Virus record (IMG/VR): IMGVR_UViG_3300043410_002484
Location: 1 to 36,975 of that record
Strand: one strand, 5' to 3'
Source: a virus
Length of the DNA: 36,975 nt
How positions within the stretch are numbered: position 1 is the stretch's first letter; each line of letters starts with the position of its first letter. The position numbers and the translations under genes are program-made. Positions 24,190 through 33,154 of this stretch are shown piece by piece. The notes under the pieces are model-generated. The model did no database searches. It saw nothing but the letters and a program-made list of their open reading frames with translations, and was not told the origin of the DNA.

Positions 24190-24836
24190 ATTGGCAGAAG
24201 CCGCCTCCTGTTGCGAGGGCGCCAAAGGCTCGATCGGGGAACCCTTCGGAGCTCTATGTCCCGCCAGCGCGGACATTGGCCACGGGGTTCGGTCTATCTG
24301 GTGGAGGTGATCTGTCGGCAGACCGTACCCTGATCGTCGATCAGCAGTTCGCCGGTTTCGCCGTCATCCCAACGAGCTTCACGGGCGGCTTTCCGAATCC
24401 GAAGTTCACGCAAACGACGGCGCTGTCCGCGGACACGATGTCGTCGCTGGACGTCCCGGTTGCCCAGCGCGGCAACCAATGGGCGACGTCGCTGTTCTCG
24501 ATCGATGCGACCGACACGGGCCCCATCCGTTATCTCGGAAGCGACATCCGCAAGGCGACGTTTCACTATCGTTGGTACGCCAAGCTCAAGACCGCCAACC
24601 CCAACATCACGATCTGGGTGGGCATTCGCTTCCTCGGGCAAACGCTGCCCAAATCGATGACCGAGGTTTACCTGACGGGAGCGATCGGCACGACGTTCCT
24701 GGTGCAGGGCTTCTACCCGGGCTTCGTGGTCCCGAGTCTTCAGATTTGGATTGGCGCCCGTACCGTGAGCGGCGGCGCGCTACCCGCCAGCACGGTCGAT
24801 GTGATCGAAACGCTCTGTTACTGCAACGTGGTGTGA
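24186..24836 (+). CDS. Hypothetical tail structural protein
   Basis: A 216-residue beta-rich protein coupled to the spike by an ATGA overlap. It contains GFGLSGGGDLSADRTLIVD near 35-53, a linker often found at the joints of phage tail fibres, followed by a globular beta domain with many aromatic residues. No signal peptide. It may be a fibre-like tip or a baseplate attachment module. Family not recognised. Confidence 0.6.
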   Translation: MNWQKPPPVARAPKARSGNPSELYVPPARTLATGFGLSGGGDLSADRTLIVDQQFAGFAVIPTSFTGGFPNPKFTQTTALSADTMSSLDVPVAQRGNQWATSLFSIDATDTGPIRYLGSDIRKATFHYRWYAKLKTANPNITIWVGIRFLGQTLPKSMTEVYLTGAIGTTFLVQGFYPGFVVPSLQIWIGARTVSGGALPASTVDVIETLCYCNVV

Positions 24837-24839
24837 GCG

Positions 24840-25205
24840 ATGAGCAACTGCGCGTTCCCATCGTTCGAGATTCCTGCGCTCGGTGACCTGCTCGCTTGGT
24901 TGCCTGAGTTGCCGAGTATCCCGGCGATTCCAGCATTTCCACCGATCCCTGCAGTCGACGTCGATCTTGGTTTCCTCGTGCTCAGCATCAGCGGGCCTTC
25001 GTTGGGCGATCTTCTAGGATTCTTGCCAGAGCTCCCAGAGCTCCCAAAGTTACCGCCGTTGCCTTCGTTCGAACTCTTCGACCAAGTGCCGCGGTTTCCA
25101 GATCTGAAGCTGCCAGCGTTGTCGCTCGATCTTGTGGCGTTCATCCCTGAGCTACCGGGGCTTCCCGCGCTTCCGTCCCCAATCTGCTTTCTCGATCTCA
25201 ACTGA
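24840..25205 (+). CDS. Pro/Leu-rich repeat protein in the baseplate region
   Basis: A 121-residue protein made almost entirely of Pro-Leu/Ile units such as PELPSIPAIPAF and PELPELPKLPPLPSF, with two similar halves each beginning (P)SLGDLL or ALGDLL. Pro is about a quarter of all residues; it has three Cys but no signal peptide. Such a sequence favours polyproline-like extended rods or beta-stacks. The + strand frame is preferred because it continues the coupled operon (its stop overlaps the next ATG); the antisense frame is Gly/Ser/Asn-rich. Function unknown. Confidence 0.65.
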   Translation: MSNCAFPSFEIPALGDLLAWLPELPSIPAIPAFPPIPAVDVDLGFLVLSISGPSLGDLLGFLPELPELPKLPPLPSFELFDQVPRFPDLKLPALSLDLVAFIPELPGLPALPSPICFLDLN

Positions 25206-25645
25206 TGGCACTCGGCTCAGGCGTTGACCCAGCGGGCATAGCTCGCGCTGGGCTCGACGTCATACAGATTCCGCCGCGTTACGCGCTCAAGCCCATCGCG
25301 GCCAAGCTCTTCGACCCCAAAGCGAAGGCATATGTCGTCAACGCCGACGGTCAGTACGTCGGCACGCATCCCATCGATCAGTGGGTCGTGCAGCAGCTCG
25401 TGTTCATGCGCGGCACGATCCTGGCCGCGCTGAACGTTGGCAATGCGGCGCTCCGCTACTCGCACATCGGGCCCGATCACGTCGCCAAAGTCACGAAGGA
25501 TCTCGAGTCCCTGTTGGCCCCTCGAGTCAACGCAAACGAGATTCTCGTGCACGCCATTGAGGTCGCTGCCCCCCAGTACGCCACGCTCATGCAGGTCGAC
25601 TACACCAACATCCTGACCGCAACGCGGATGAAGGCGGAGGCGTGA
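25205..25645 (+). CDS. Baseplate wedge protein, Mu gp46/gp25-like
   Basis: A 146-residue protein. The hallmark is VVNADGQYVGTHPIDQWVVQQLVF near residues 44-67: in these wedge proteins a strand with a G-T-x-P-x-D turn initiates baseplate-sheath contacts. The gene starts with TGATG coupling and precedes the baseplate J gene, the conserved Mu and P2 order. It would link the baseplate to the first sheath ring. Gp46-like is more probable than the T4 gp25 family because of length and context. Confidence 0.75.
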   Translation: MALGSGVDPAGIARAGLDVIQIPPRYALKPIAAKLFDPKAKAYVVNADGQYVGTHPIDQWVVQQLVFMRGTILAALNVGNAALRYSHIGPDHVAKVTKDLESLLAPRVNANEILVHAIEVAAPQYATLMQVDYTNILTATRMKAEA

Positions 25646-27144
25646 CCTTTCCTCCTGAACTCGTCATCCCAACGCGGACCGAGCTAGTCGATCAGCACCT
25701 GAAGTTTCGGCGTGTTGCCAACCCGCTGATCGACGTCTCCGAGGGCGGAGAGCCATTCAACGATGCCAGCGTCGCCGCAGACATTCAGCTGCCGATCATC
25801 GCGCAGGCACGGCGGATCACGAACGCCGCGTTCCCTTGGACGGCGCAGGCCGCTGACGTCCCCGAGTGGGGAGATAAGCTCGGGGTTCCCCCGTCGCCGG
25901 CAACCGGTGCGATTGGGTTCGTCAAGATCTCGGCTAGCGTCGGTGGCGGAGAGATCCAGCAAGGCGCTTTCCTCACGATCAAGGATCGGTCAAACGGTCC
26001 ACGTTTCATGTGCCAGATTACCGGTCGCTACTTCGATGGCGACTGGGTACCGATCACCGCCTACGACACAGGGCGCGAGACCAATCTACCGCCCGGCACC
26101 AAGCTAACCTGGTCATTCCCTTCGCCCGCCGGCATTGGTCCGGTTGCTACGGTGGTCGATCAGGACGGCGAGGGGCTCACCGGCGGACGGGACGAGTCCA
26201 CAGCTGCAGAGCAGCAAGCCGCCATCCTCGACAAGCTGCGCGAGCCGCCTGGTGCCGAGAATGATGCCCACTATCGCTTCGAAGCGCGTCGCCTTGGTGT
26301 CCCTGTGCAGCAGGCGTTCACGTACCCCGCGATCATCGGCGCAGGCTCGATCGGGATCGTCTTCACCGTGTTCCCGACGCGTCGCGGCGGCTCCCGTATT
26401 CCCACGGGCGCCCAAATGCGTCGCATTGGAGCGGGACTCGAGTACGCATTCGGCGCCGACGACTCCGTCTTGATGACGGCACTCGTCGAGTACCCCGTCA
26501 CGGTCGCCTACAAGATCGACTGGGCACAGGGTGCAGGAGGCTGGGCAAGCACAGCGCCCTGGCCTCGCTTCTACGAGGGCTCTGCTCCCATCGTCATCAA
26601 GGCCGTCACGGATGCGCTCACGTTCTCGGTTGGCACCATGGCGAGCGGCTACGGTGGCATCGTGGCACCGAGCGTTGGAAAGCGCATCGCGCTGTTCGAC
26701 AGGGTCAATGGTCGCTTCATACAGAAGCGCATTTCCACAGTCTCCGGCTCCGGGCCGTGGGACATCACCATCGACACGACCAACCGCGTGAGCGACGAGA
26801 ACTACACGCCCGTCGCTGGGCAGCGGGTCTCGCCTTGGTCCGATTCGCTGCAGGCCGTCGCTGATAGTCTGGCTGGAGTGTTCGATGGGCTGGGTCCGGG
26901 TGAACTCGTCTACCCGAATCCACTCGAAGGCACCCGACGCATTAGAACGCCGTTCGCTCCGGCGCAATGGCCTTACCGACTCACCGAGGACGCGCTTGAG
27001 GCTGCAGTGTCCACGTCGCGAATCTCGCAAGTTTTCGATCACGCCGTCGTGTTGGGAGCCGGAACTAGCCCACCCGTCGGAACCCCTGGAACTGTTGCCT
27101 ACGTCGTAGCACTTGGCGACCTTGCCGTGCACCCAAAGACCTAA
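25642..27144 (+). CDS. Baseplate J-like protein, Mu gp47
   Basis: A 500-residue wedge protein that forms the baseplate with gp48. N-terminal helix (RTELVDQHLKFRRVANP) and a motif rich in ADVPEWGDKLGVPP (about 70-85) match the baseplate J family. The long beta-rich middle (170-400) includes TGGRDESTAAEQQAAILDKL (about 180-200), the conserved helix preceding the trimerisation part, and GVPVQQAFTYP near 220. GTG start overlaps the wedge stop. No unusual feature. Confidence 0.85.
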   Translation: MTFPPELVIPTRTELVDQHLKFRRVANPLIDVSEGGEPFNDASVAADIQLPIIAQARRITNAAFPWTAQAADVPEWGDKLGVPPSPATGAIGFVKISASVGGGEIQQGAFLTIKDRSNGPRFMCQITGRYFDGDWVPITAYDTGRETNLPPGTKLTWSFPSPAGIGPVATVVDQDGEGLTGGRDESTAAEQQAAILDKLREPPGAENDAHYRFEARRLGVPVQQAFTYPAIIGAGSIGIVFTVFPTRRGGSRIPTGAQMRRIGAGLEYAFGADDSVLMTALVEYPVTVAYKIDWAQGAGGWASTAPWPRFYEGSAPIVIKAVTDALTFSVGTMASGYGGIVAPSVGKRIALFDRVNGRFIQKRISTVSGSGPWDITIDTTNRVSDENYTPVAGQRVSPWSDSLQAVADSLAGVFDGLGPGELVYPNPLEGTRRIRTPFAPAQWPYRLTEDALEAAVSTSRISQVFDHAVVLGAGTSPPVGTPGTVAYVVALGDLAVHPKT

Positions 27145-27629
27145 TGCCGATCGACTATCTCTGCTACGACGGTAACCCGTCGGACAACGTTGCTCCGCAC
27201 AGACCGTCAATCGACGATCTTGGCTCTGACCAATATGAGGACTTTCCGAGTGAGCCGGTGGATCCGACTCGCGAATGGCCGGCCGCGTGCTGCAACGAGA
27301 TGTGCGGCGTCGTGGCCTCGCTCTCGCGAATGAGCAACGTCGTCGCCATCACCGTGCACTTCACATCCGGCACGCCATTCGTGCAGAGCTCGGCGCAGCC
27401 GCGCACAACTCCTGTTGTGATTCAGCCGCTGGACAACGGGGTTGGTGATGTATCGCTGACCTGGCCAGCTAACAGCTTCCCGCCGGCGCTCAACGATCCA
27501 AAAGCCTACGTGACTGGTGCAACGGTGGGAGCCGCGTCCGCCATCGCCATCTCAAACGGCGTGCGCGTCCGCGTTAAGGACCTCACCAACACGGCTGCAG
27601 ACCTTCCGTTCGTCGTCGAACTAGCATGA
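27144..27629 (+). CDS. Hypothetical baseplate/tail protein
   Basis: A 161-residue protein. The N-terminal 45 residues are acidic and Pro-rich; then CCNEMCG supplies three closely spaced cysteines (about 49-54), and the C-terminal half is beta-rich (ITVHFTSGTPFVQSS). It starts with TAATG coupling and lies between baseplate J and the gp48-like gene, where a small extra baseplate component is inserted. Its stop overlaps the next start by 4 bp. Family not recognised. Confidence 0.55.
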   Translation: MPIDYLCYDGNPSDNVAPHRPSIDDLGSDQYEDFPSEPVDPTREWPAACCNEMCGVVASLSRMSNVVAITVHFTSGTPFVQSSAQPRTTPVVIQPLDNGVGDVSLTWPANSFPPALNDPKAYVTGATVGAASAIAISNGVRVRVKDLTNTAADLPFVVELA

Positions 27630-28555
27630 AGAAGTTCACGCGCTTCTCGCCCTTCGGGCACGGAGCTTACCCGGGGATTCCGCTTGGGAAGCGGATCTAT
27701 CAGGCCATGCTTGAGGCCTACGGGTACGATGACAACTTCAACGACGAGAATCTGAAGGGGAAGCTCTTTGCTGACGCCATGATCGCGGCGAGCGCTCGCT
27801 TGATGGTCGAGAAGGCCAGGGCGGAGCTACACCCGCTCAAAACGAGCCAGTTTCTCGAGCTTCATGAGCGCCAGAACGGAATAAACCCACCACCTGTAGC
27901 AACGCTCCACGATCGGCGTAAGGTGCTTTACGCGATCGGTAGACTTGACCTGAACGGCAGGGTCTCAACGATCCACCAAACACTTCAGGAGTTCCTCGGT
28001 GACGACATGGTCGGGTATCGAACGATCCGCGTCAACGAACTCCCATCACAGGCGAGAACACCGAACCCCGCTGGCAATCAGTCGACCTGGGAGACGCCGC
28101 TGCGAACCGTGCGCATGCTCGCCGGGGTCTCTCGCCTGCGCACCGATTTGACGATCCCGGTCGAATACGTCGCGGGTGACACAGAGCTTTTCTCTGTTGG
28201 CCAGAGCGTTGTCGTCGATCCGTCCTACGGGCGCGCCGAAGTCGTTCAGATTTTGAGTCGTACGAACACGACGATCACGGCGCAGTTCACCAAGCCACAT
28301 GATCGCGGGATCTGCATCGTTGGCGGTCACCATCCACGCAACTGGAGCACGAAGCGCACGCACCTAATCATGCTGCGCAACGGCAAGGCACTCGACGCGA
28401 TCGTTCGCAGCTCGATTGAGTTGCTCATGCGACGAATGATCAAGGGCTCCGCGCGTTGGTACATTCTCGATGAGAGCAGCGCGTTCACTTCAGGCCCATT
28501 CAAACTCGGTGAGTCCCCGCTCGGCGTGACTTCCCTCGGTGCAACAAGCGTATGA
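27626..28555 (+). CDS. Tail baseplate protein, Mu gp48-like (DUF2313-like), candidate
   Basis: A 309-residue protein. The N-terminal half (about 20-125) is helical with the pattern LELHERQNGINPPPVATLHDRRKVL, which resembles the DUF2313/gp48 core, where a W/E-E-x-x-x-G turn is followed by a Arg-rich helix. The C-terminal half adds a beta-rich domain not usual in the small family (members are about 200 residues), so it is an extended version. Position after baseplate J supports the call. ATGA overlap at both ends. Confidence 0.55.
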   Translation: MKKFTRFSPFGHGAYPGIPLGKRIYQAMLEAYGYDDNFNDENLKGKLFADAMIAASARLMVEKARAELHPLKTSQFLELHERQNGINPPPVATLHDRRKVLYAIGRLDLNGRVSTIHQTLQEFLGDDMVGYRTIRVNELPSQARTPNPAGNQSTWETPLRTVRMLAGVSRLRTDLTIPVEYVAGDTELFSVGQSVVVDPSYGRAEVVQILSRTNTTITAQFTKPHDRGICIVGGHHPRNWSTKRTHLIMLRNGKALDAIVRSSIELLMRRMIKGSARWYILDESSAFTSGPFKLGESPLGVTSLGATSV

Positions 28556-29754
28556 GCTTCGACAGAATTCGAGAGCCGGGTGAGTGGGTCAACGGCACGC
28601 CGATCGACGCATCCGAGATGGATGCCCTAGACGCACGCCAGCCGGGCATTCTAGATGGCGCTTCCGGAGGATCCTGGGCACCAACGCAATCGATCACCGT
28701 CGGCGGCAAAGGCATACAGGACGCCTACCAACAGCACGTCGCCCCGACGATCACCTCTGGTAGCGCGACCGTCAACAACATTGAAGCACACCGCACTTGG
28801 GTAACGGGCGTCGCAGCAGCGAACGCATACCTGACATTTCAGTTCAAAGCCGACGACGAAGGCACGTCTCGCGAGCTTATGGTCGAAGAGCTTGGGGCCG
28901 GCGTTACGGTGGTTCTGCGCGACGAGAACAACGATATCATGTCGCACGGTCAGTGGAAGAACCACGACCCTTCGACACTCCTGATCGTCAAAATCGAACG
29001 CGTCAGCGGCGCCTGGGTCTGCACGCATCGCGCCTCTGACCAACAGACGCTCTTCAAGATCTATGAAGCCGACGCAGTCCAGGGTCCAGATCGCAACCCC
29101 CTGCCCGCGGTAGAGAATCTCTACGGCCCCGACGATGGCGCCGGAAGGGTCTTGTTCTTCACCCTGCCATCCGGGGTGAGCGGCATGGTGCGCCGCGTTC
29201 GCTTCAAGCGCCTGCTGCCGTTTTCAGAGGTTCTGTTCGAGTCGGTCGGTGCCTCGAGCATCGTGTACAACGTTGGCGGTGGCGGAGAGATCAACGTAAC
29301 GATCGAACTCATGTATGCGTTGTGGGGATGGCGCATCACCAACGTCATCAAGAACGTTCGTCCGCAGGGCGAGTTGACATTACCGCTTTCCTCGATCCCT
29401 GAGGACCCAGTAGCAGTCGATACCGACATCTACTCGGTCGTTGCGGTCAACACGCCGCTCACCAATACGGGAAACAACGCGAAATTCACGCTCAAAGATC
29501 CACTGTTCGAGCACCAAACGCTGTCGATCTATTTCCAGGCAGTTACGGGCGTCGATCAGGCTCCCCAAATCGAAGTGCGCCCAGCGAGTGCGCTGAACAG
29601 CGTGATCTACGCCTGGGACTTCTCGGTGTTCCGAGCGAACTACTACTCCTACCCGTACGCGCCGACTGTCCAGCAGTGGGGCGGAGGGTTCCCGATGGCA
29701 ATGCACTTTCGCGTGATTGACGGCCATTGGCAGTACATCGGTTTCACACCGTAA
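28552..29754 (+). CDS. Tail fibre-type structural protein
   Basis: A 400-residue, beta-rich protein starting as ATGA overlap with the gp48-like gene. The N-terminus (IREPGEWVNGTPIDASEMDALDAR) resembles the tail-attachment region of fibre and collar proteins, and the C-terminal 100 residues include aromatic, Gly-rich strands (AWDFSVFRANYYSYPYAP, FPMAMHFRVIDGHWQYIGF) that fit a receptor-binding head. It lies exactly where Mu gp49/fibre genes sit. Exact structural role unknown. Confidence 0.65.
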   Translation: MSFDRIREPGEWVNGTPIDASEMDALDARQPGILDGASGGSWAPTQSITVGGKGIQDAYQQHVAPTITSGSATVNNIEAHRTWVTGVAAANAYLTFQFKADDEGTSRELMVEELGAGVTVVLRDENNDIMSHGQWKNHDPSTLLIVKIERVSGAWVCTHRASDQQTLFKIYEADAVQGPDRNPLPAVENLYGPDDGAGRVLFFTLPSGVSGMVRRVRFKRLLPFSEVLFESVGASSIVYNVGGGGEINVTIELMYALWGWRITNVIKNVRPQGELTLPLSSIPEDPVAVDTDIYSVVAVNTPLTNTGNNAKFTLKDPLFEHQTLSIYFQAVTGVDQAPQIEVRPASALNSVIYAWDFSVFRANYYSYPYAPTVQQWGGGFPMAMHFRVIDGHWQYIGFTP

Positions 29755-29758
29755 ACCC

Positions 29759-32700
29759 ATGACAGCAAACATCAAACTGCAGGTTTCGATCAACTCGGGG
29801 CCGCAGCAACAAGGACCTGTGTCCGGTGGCATCGCCGTGGCGTCGAACGACGTCATCGGGCTGTCGGGTTTCAATGTCTCGGGCGCAAAGCGCTACCGCT
29901 ACGAGATCTTCGACTACCCGCCTGGCTTCACGACGCCATCGGGCTGGTCGCAGGACAGCGGAACGCTAGCCATCTACTACGAGGGACCCAATCCTCCATC
30001 ATGGGAGATCCCGTCCGACTCGCAGATCTGGGGCAAGTGGGGCCTTTCGCTGATCATCGATGGCGGGGTACGCCCTGATGCCGCGCACAACAACGCGCCC
30101 ATCAATGCGCCCGACTTACGCGATGAGTCGATTGTTCTGGTCAAGGAAGGGCCGCTCCACGACGGACTCTTCAAGGAGACCAATCAGGTCGATCAGCTCC
30201 GGCAGCACGAAGGAGACTACAAGCGCAACCTTCGGATCATGGGGGCGCTGGTTATCTCCGCTGGGGGAGAGGCGAACACCGCGTCGAACGTCGGCACTGC
30301 TGGCGTCGGCGTTGTAGACGGCAAGGATGGAACTGACCTGCAGTTCCGCAATATCGCTCCTGGCGACCTCATCCTCGTCACGCTCGACGGCACCAACATC
30401 GTCGTAGCGATCAACCGCGACGCGTTGCTCGACCTCATCAACACGGGCTCCGTCACGATCCCACCGGTTGGCGGCGATGCGGTCGACGGTGGCGATCCGC
30501 TCGAAGATCTGCGCGTCATCGCGGTGCACTCGGGCGGTGCCAGCGGTGAACAGCTGACGATCGACACGATGATCGATGGACAGCTCGTCGCTCGCGCCGG
30601 TTCCGGGCTCACGACGATCGACTGGATCCGACGCATCGTTGGCGATCCCAATGGCGTGGAGACGGGCACGGGCGGAGAGTTCGCGCTCTCGACGGATGGT
30701 CGCGCTTGGATCAATGCGGGCGGAACCGTTTGGTACGAGGTCTCTCTCTTCGGGCTCGCGGGCGGCGACCTGGACGGCAATTACCCGGATCCCAGCGTCA
30801 TCGCCCTGCACATGGGCGGCGTGCGCGTTGCGCTCGGCCCCATCTCTGAGGGCCAATTCCTTCGCCTGGTGAACGGCGTGCTCATCGGATCCACTTTCGC
30901 AGGTGGCGGCGGAAGCGGAGCGAGCAACGGAATCCCGTTTACCTACGACGACTCGTCTACCACAATGGCGGACCCGACGCCGGGGAAACTGCGCCTTAGT
31001 AGCGGAACGCTCTCGGCAGTCACGACGATCGCATTCGATCACCAGGACGCCAACACGACCAACGTCGAAGCGTGGCTCGACGCGCTGAACGCGTCTCAGA
31101 GCGCCGTGAAGGGCCGCATTCGGCTCGCCAGTGCCAGCGACTCGACTCGCTGGGCCGAGTTCGACGTCGTCACCGTGACGAACCAGAGCGCTGGCTCAGG
31201 CGGTTGGCAACAGCTCACCGTGGTCTACGTCGCGGGCAACGGCACGCTGCAGACCACCGCAGCCGACACGATCGTTTCGTTCACGCGCTCCGGCGATCCT
31301 GGCTCGTCCGGCATCCCTTACACCTACGACAACTCCGGCACGACGAGCACCGATCCGGGCAACGGAAAGATCCGCTTCTCCAGCGCGACCGTCGCTAGCA
31401 TCACGCATCTCTACGCGGACCTGCTCGACGCCAATGGGCGCGACGTAACGGCGTACCTCGACACGCTCGACGACTCGACGTCGACGGTCAAGGGCTACGT
31501 CACGCTGCGGCGTCGCACGGACCCGACGGCGTTCGCCTTGTTCCAGCTGACTGCCGTCACGACGCAGACGGGTTACCGCGATCTGACCGTCGTACATATC
31601 AACAGTGGCGGCACCTTCGTCACGACCGCGGCCGACATCTTCCTGCAGTTCTCGCGCACGGGCGACAAGGGCGCAGACGGCAACGTCATCAGTGTTCTGG
31701 GTGTACAGTACACCTACTCGACGACGACAACGAACAGCGACCCCGGCAACGGGAACGTCCGGTTCAACGCGGCGGTTAGCGGCGCCAGCTACTCGTCCGT
31801 CACGGCGATCTACATCGACAACCTGGAAGGCGGCGGTGCGGACGTTACGGGTTGGTTTGCCACATGGGATGACTCGACTTCGACGGTCAAAGGCCAGCTC
31901 GTTCTGCAGTCCAATGCAACGCCCGGCAAGCTCGTCATATTCAACGTCACGGCAGTCTCGGCGCAGTCCGGCTACTACCTCATCACCGTCTCGCACGTCG
32001 CTTCGAACGGTCCTCTGCCGACGACCGCAAACGACATCCGCGTGTTCTTCACTCGCACGGGTGACAAGGGCAACAACGGTGCAGACGGCGCTGATGGTGC
32101 CGGCGGACTAACGTCCGTCAACGCGTACGACGGAGTCGCTGCGTCGCTGGCCAGCAACGTTCTCACGGTTCGACGCAGCCGCGTCGTGTTCAGTCCGGCG
32201 TCGTTCTCGACTGATCAGCATGACTTCAACGGCGGCAACAGCGCGTCATTCCAGGATGCTGACGAGGTTGAATTAACTCCGACGGCCAACGTTGATCTGA
32301 CCGGCATGGAGGCGTGCACTTCGAACGGCAAGTCGCGCAAGAAGCTGCGCAACAAGTCCGGGACATTCACGGTAACGCTCAAGCACATCAACACGGGCTC
32401 GGCTGCGGCGAACCGCTTCGGTTGCCCAGGATCAACCAACTGCAGCCTCGGATACAACAACGACGAACTGCTCGTTGAATACGACTTCGTTGGACAGGGT
32501 TGGCGCCCCGTAGATCGCCACGTCATCCTCGCTAGCGGTGCCCACACGTTCAAGGGCAACCAAAGCATGGGCGACAACGCCCTGCTGAATTGCCGAACCA
32601 TTGAACTCAACAACTCTGTGCCTGGCGCTGCCGGCACTGGCCAATCGCGTGCACATGCCTTCGCTGGATCTGGAGGTAAGTCCCCGGGCTGGGTGAACGC

Positions 32701-33154
32701 TCGCCCTGCTGATGGGCGCATGCTCATCGATCAGTGCGTCGGCTACGTCGAAGACTCGGGAACAGGTACATCGCGCAGCGGCACGCTTGCGCTCGACTTC
32801 TCCAGCATGATGGGGCGCGACCTGAGCAACGGCGCGTTCATGATCAAAGTGATCATCACGTCGCGCTGCGTGACTGACTCGACGTCGTACCCGTACATCG
32901 CTGCCGAGGCGTGGTTCTTCTACCCGGGCAAAGGCATGGGTGTGACGTACATGAAGCAACAGGGCTCCACGACGCGCGCCTATTGGACGCCGTCCGCGAC
33001 CCTGAGCGGCAGTGGTCAGACGACGCAAGCGACGCTGGATGCAACCAAGTCGGGTGACACCGTCAATGTCGCGTGGGCCATCGCTCCCGGCGGCGCCGGC
33101 TCGAACACCTGGGAGACCTGGATCGAAGCCCGCATCACTGGCGGCGCCCCGTGA
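29759..33154 (+). CDS. Large tail fibre protein with three tandem repeats
   Basis: An 1131-residue protein; ATG at 29759 is 4 bp after the previous stop. N-terminal ~380 residues are beta-rich with Gly linkers. Three homologous ~128-residue domains follow, at about 391-517, 518-647 and 648-770; each begins with Y-T-Y or F-T-Y, includes an STVKG- or SAVKG-type strand and ends TTA-[AN]-D-x-x-x-x-F-[TS]-R. Collagen-like linkers occur at the ends of domains 2 and 3 (GDKGADG and GDKGNNGADGADGAGG). The C-terminal 350 residues are Ser/Thr-rich beta domains, ending in the VN(V)AWAIAPGGAGS segment; they probably bind the host. It is the longest gene in the window and a probable trimer. Confidence 0.85.
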   Translation: MTANIKLQVSINSGPQQQGPVSGGIAVASNDVIGLSGFNVSGAKRYRYEIFDYPPGFTTPSGWSQDSGTLAIYYEGPNPPSWEIPSDSQIWGKWGLSLIIDGGVRPDAAHNNAPINAPDLRDESIVLVKEGPLHDGLFKETNQVDQLRQHEGDYKRNLRIMGALVISAGGEANTASNVGTAGVGVVDGKDGTDLQFRNIAPGDLILVTLDGTNIVVAINRDALLDLINTGSVTIPPVGGDAVDGGDPLEDLRVIAVHSGGASGEQLTIDTMIDGQLVARAGSGLTTIDWIRRIVGDPNGVETGTGGEFALSTDGRAWINAGGTVWYEVSLFGLAGGDLDGNYPDPSVIALHMGGVRVALGPISEGQFLRLVNGVLIGSTFAGGGGSGASNGIPFTYDDSSTTMADPTPGKLRLSSGTLSAVTTIAFDHQDANTTNVEAWLDALNASQSAVKGRIRLASASDSTRWAEFDVVTVTNQSAGSGGWQQLTVVYVAGNGTLQTTAADTIVSFTRSGDPGSSGIPYTYDNSGTTSTDPGNGKIRFSSATVASITHLYADLLDANGRDVTAYLDTLDDSTSTVKGYVTLRRRTDPTAFALFQLTAVTTQTGYRDLTVVHINSGGTFVTTAADIFLQFSRTGDKGADGNVISVLGVQYTYSTTTTNSDPGNGNVRFNAAVSGASYSSVTAIYIDNLEGGGADVTGWFATWDDSTSTVKGQLVLQSNATPGKLVIFNVTAVSAQSGYYLITVSHVASNGPLPTTANDIRVFFTRTGDKGNNGADGADGAGGLTSVNAYDGVAASLASNVLTVRRSRVVFSPASFSTDQHDFNGGNSASFQDADEVELTPTANVDLTGMEACTSNGKSRKKLRNKSGTFTVTLKHINTGSAAANRFGCPGSTNCSLGYNNDELLVEYDFVGQGWRPVDRHVILASGAHTFKGNQSMGDNALLNCRTIELNNSVPGAAGTGQSRAHAFAGSGGKSPGWVNARPADGRMLIDQCVGYVEDSGTGTSRSGTLALDFSSMMGRDLSNGAFMIKVIITSRCVTDSTSYPYIAAEAWFFYPGKGMGVTYMKQQGSTTRAYWTPSATLSGSGQTTQATLDATKSGDTVNVAWAIAPGGAGSNTWETWIEARITGGAP

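Noticed and set aside
24818-25201. 127-residue minus-strand Gly/Ser/Asn-rich frame
   Set aside because: The opposite strand gene is coupled to both neighbours, while this frame has no promoter or operon context; still, the choice rests on context only.
26113-27210. 365-residue minus-strand frame
   Set aside because: Antisense to baseplate J, with no start context and Arg/Gly-rich low-complexity composition.
29373-29378. TTGACA in the fibre-region gene as a -35 box
   Set aside because: No -10 box at 16-18 bp and it lies within an operon gene.
30116-31042. 308-residue minus-strand frame in the large fibre gene
   Set aside because: Antisense to a beta-rich fibre with recognisable repeats; the product is Arg/Asp-rich, as expected of a shadow.
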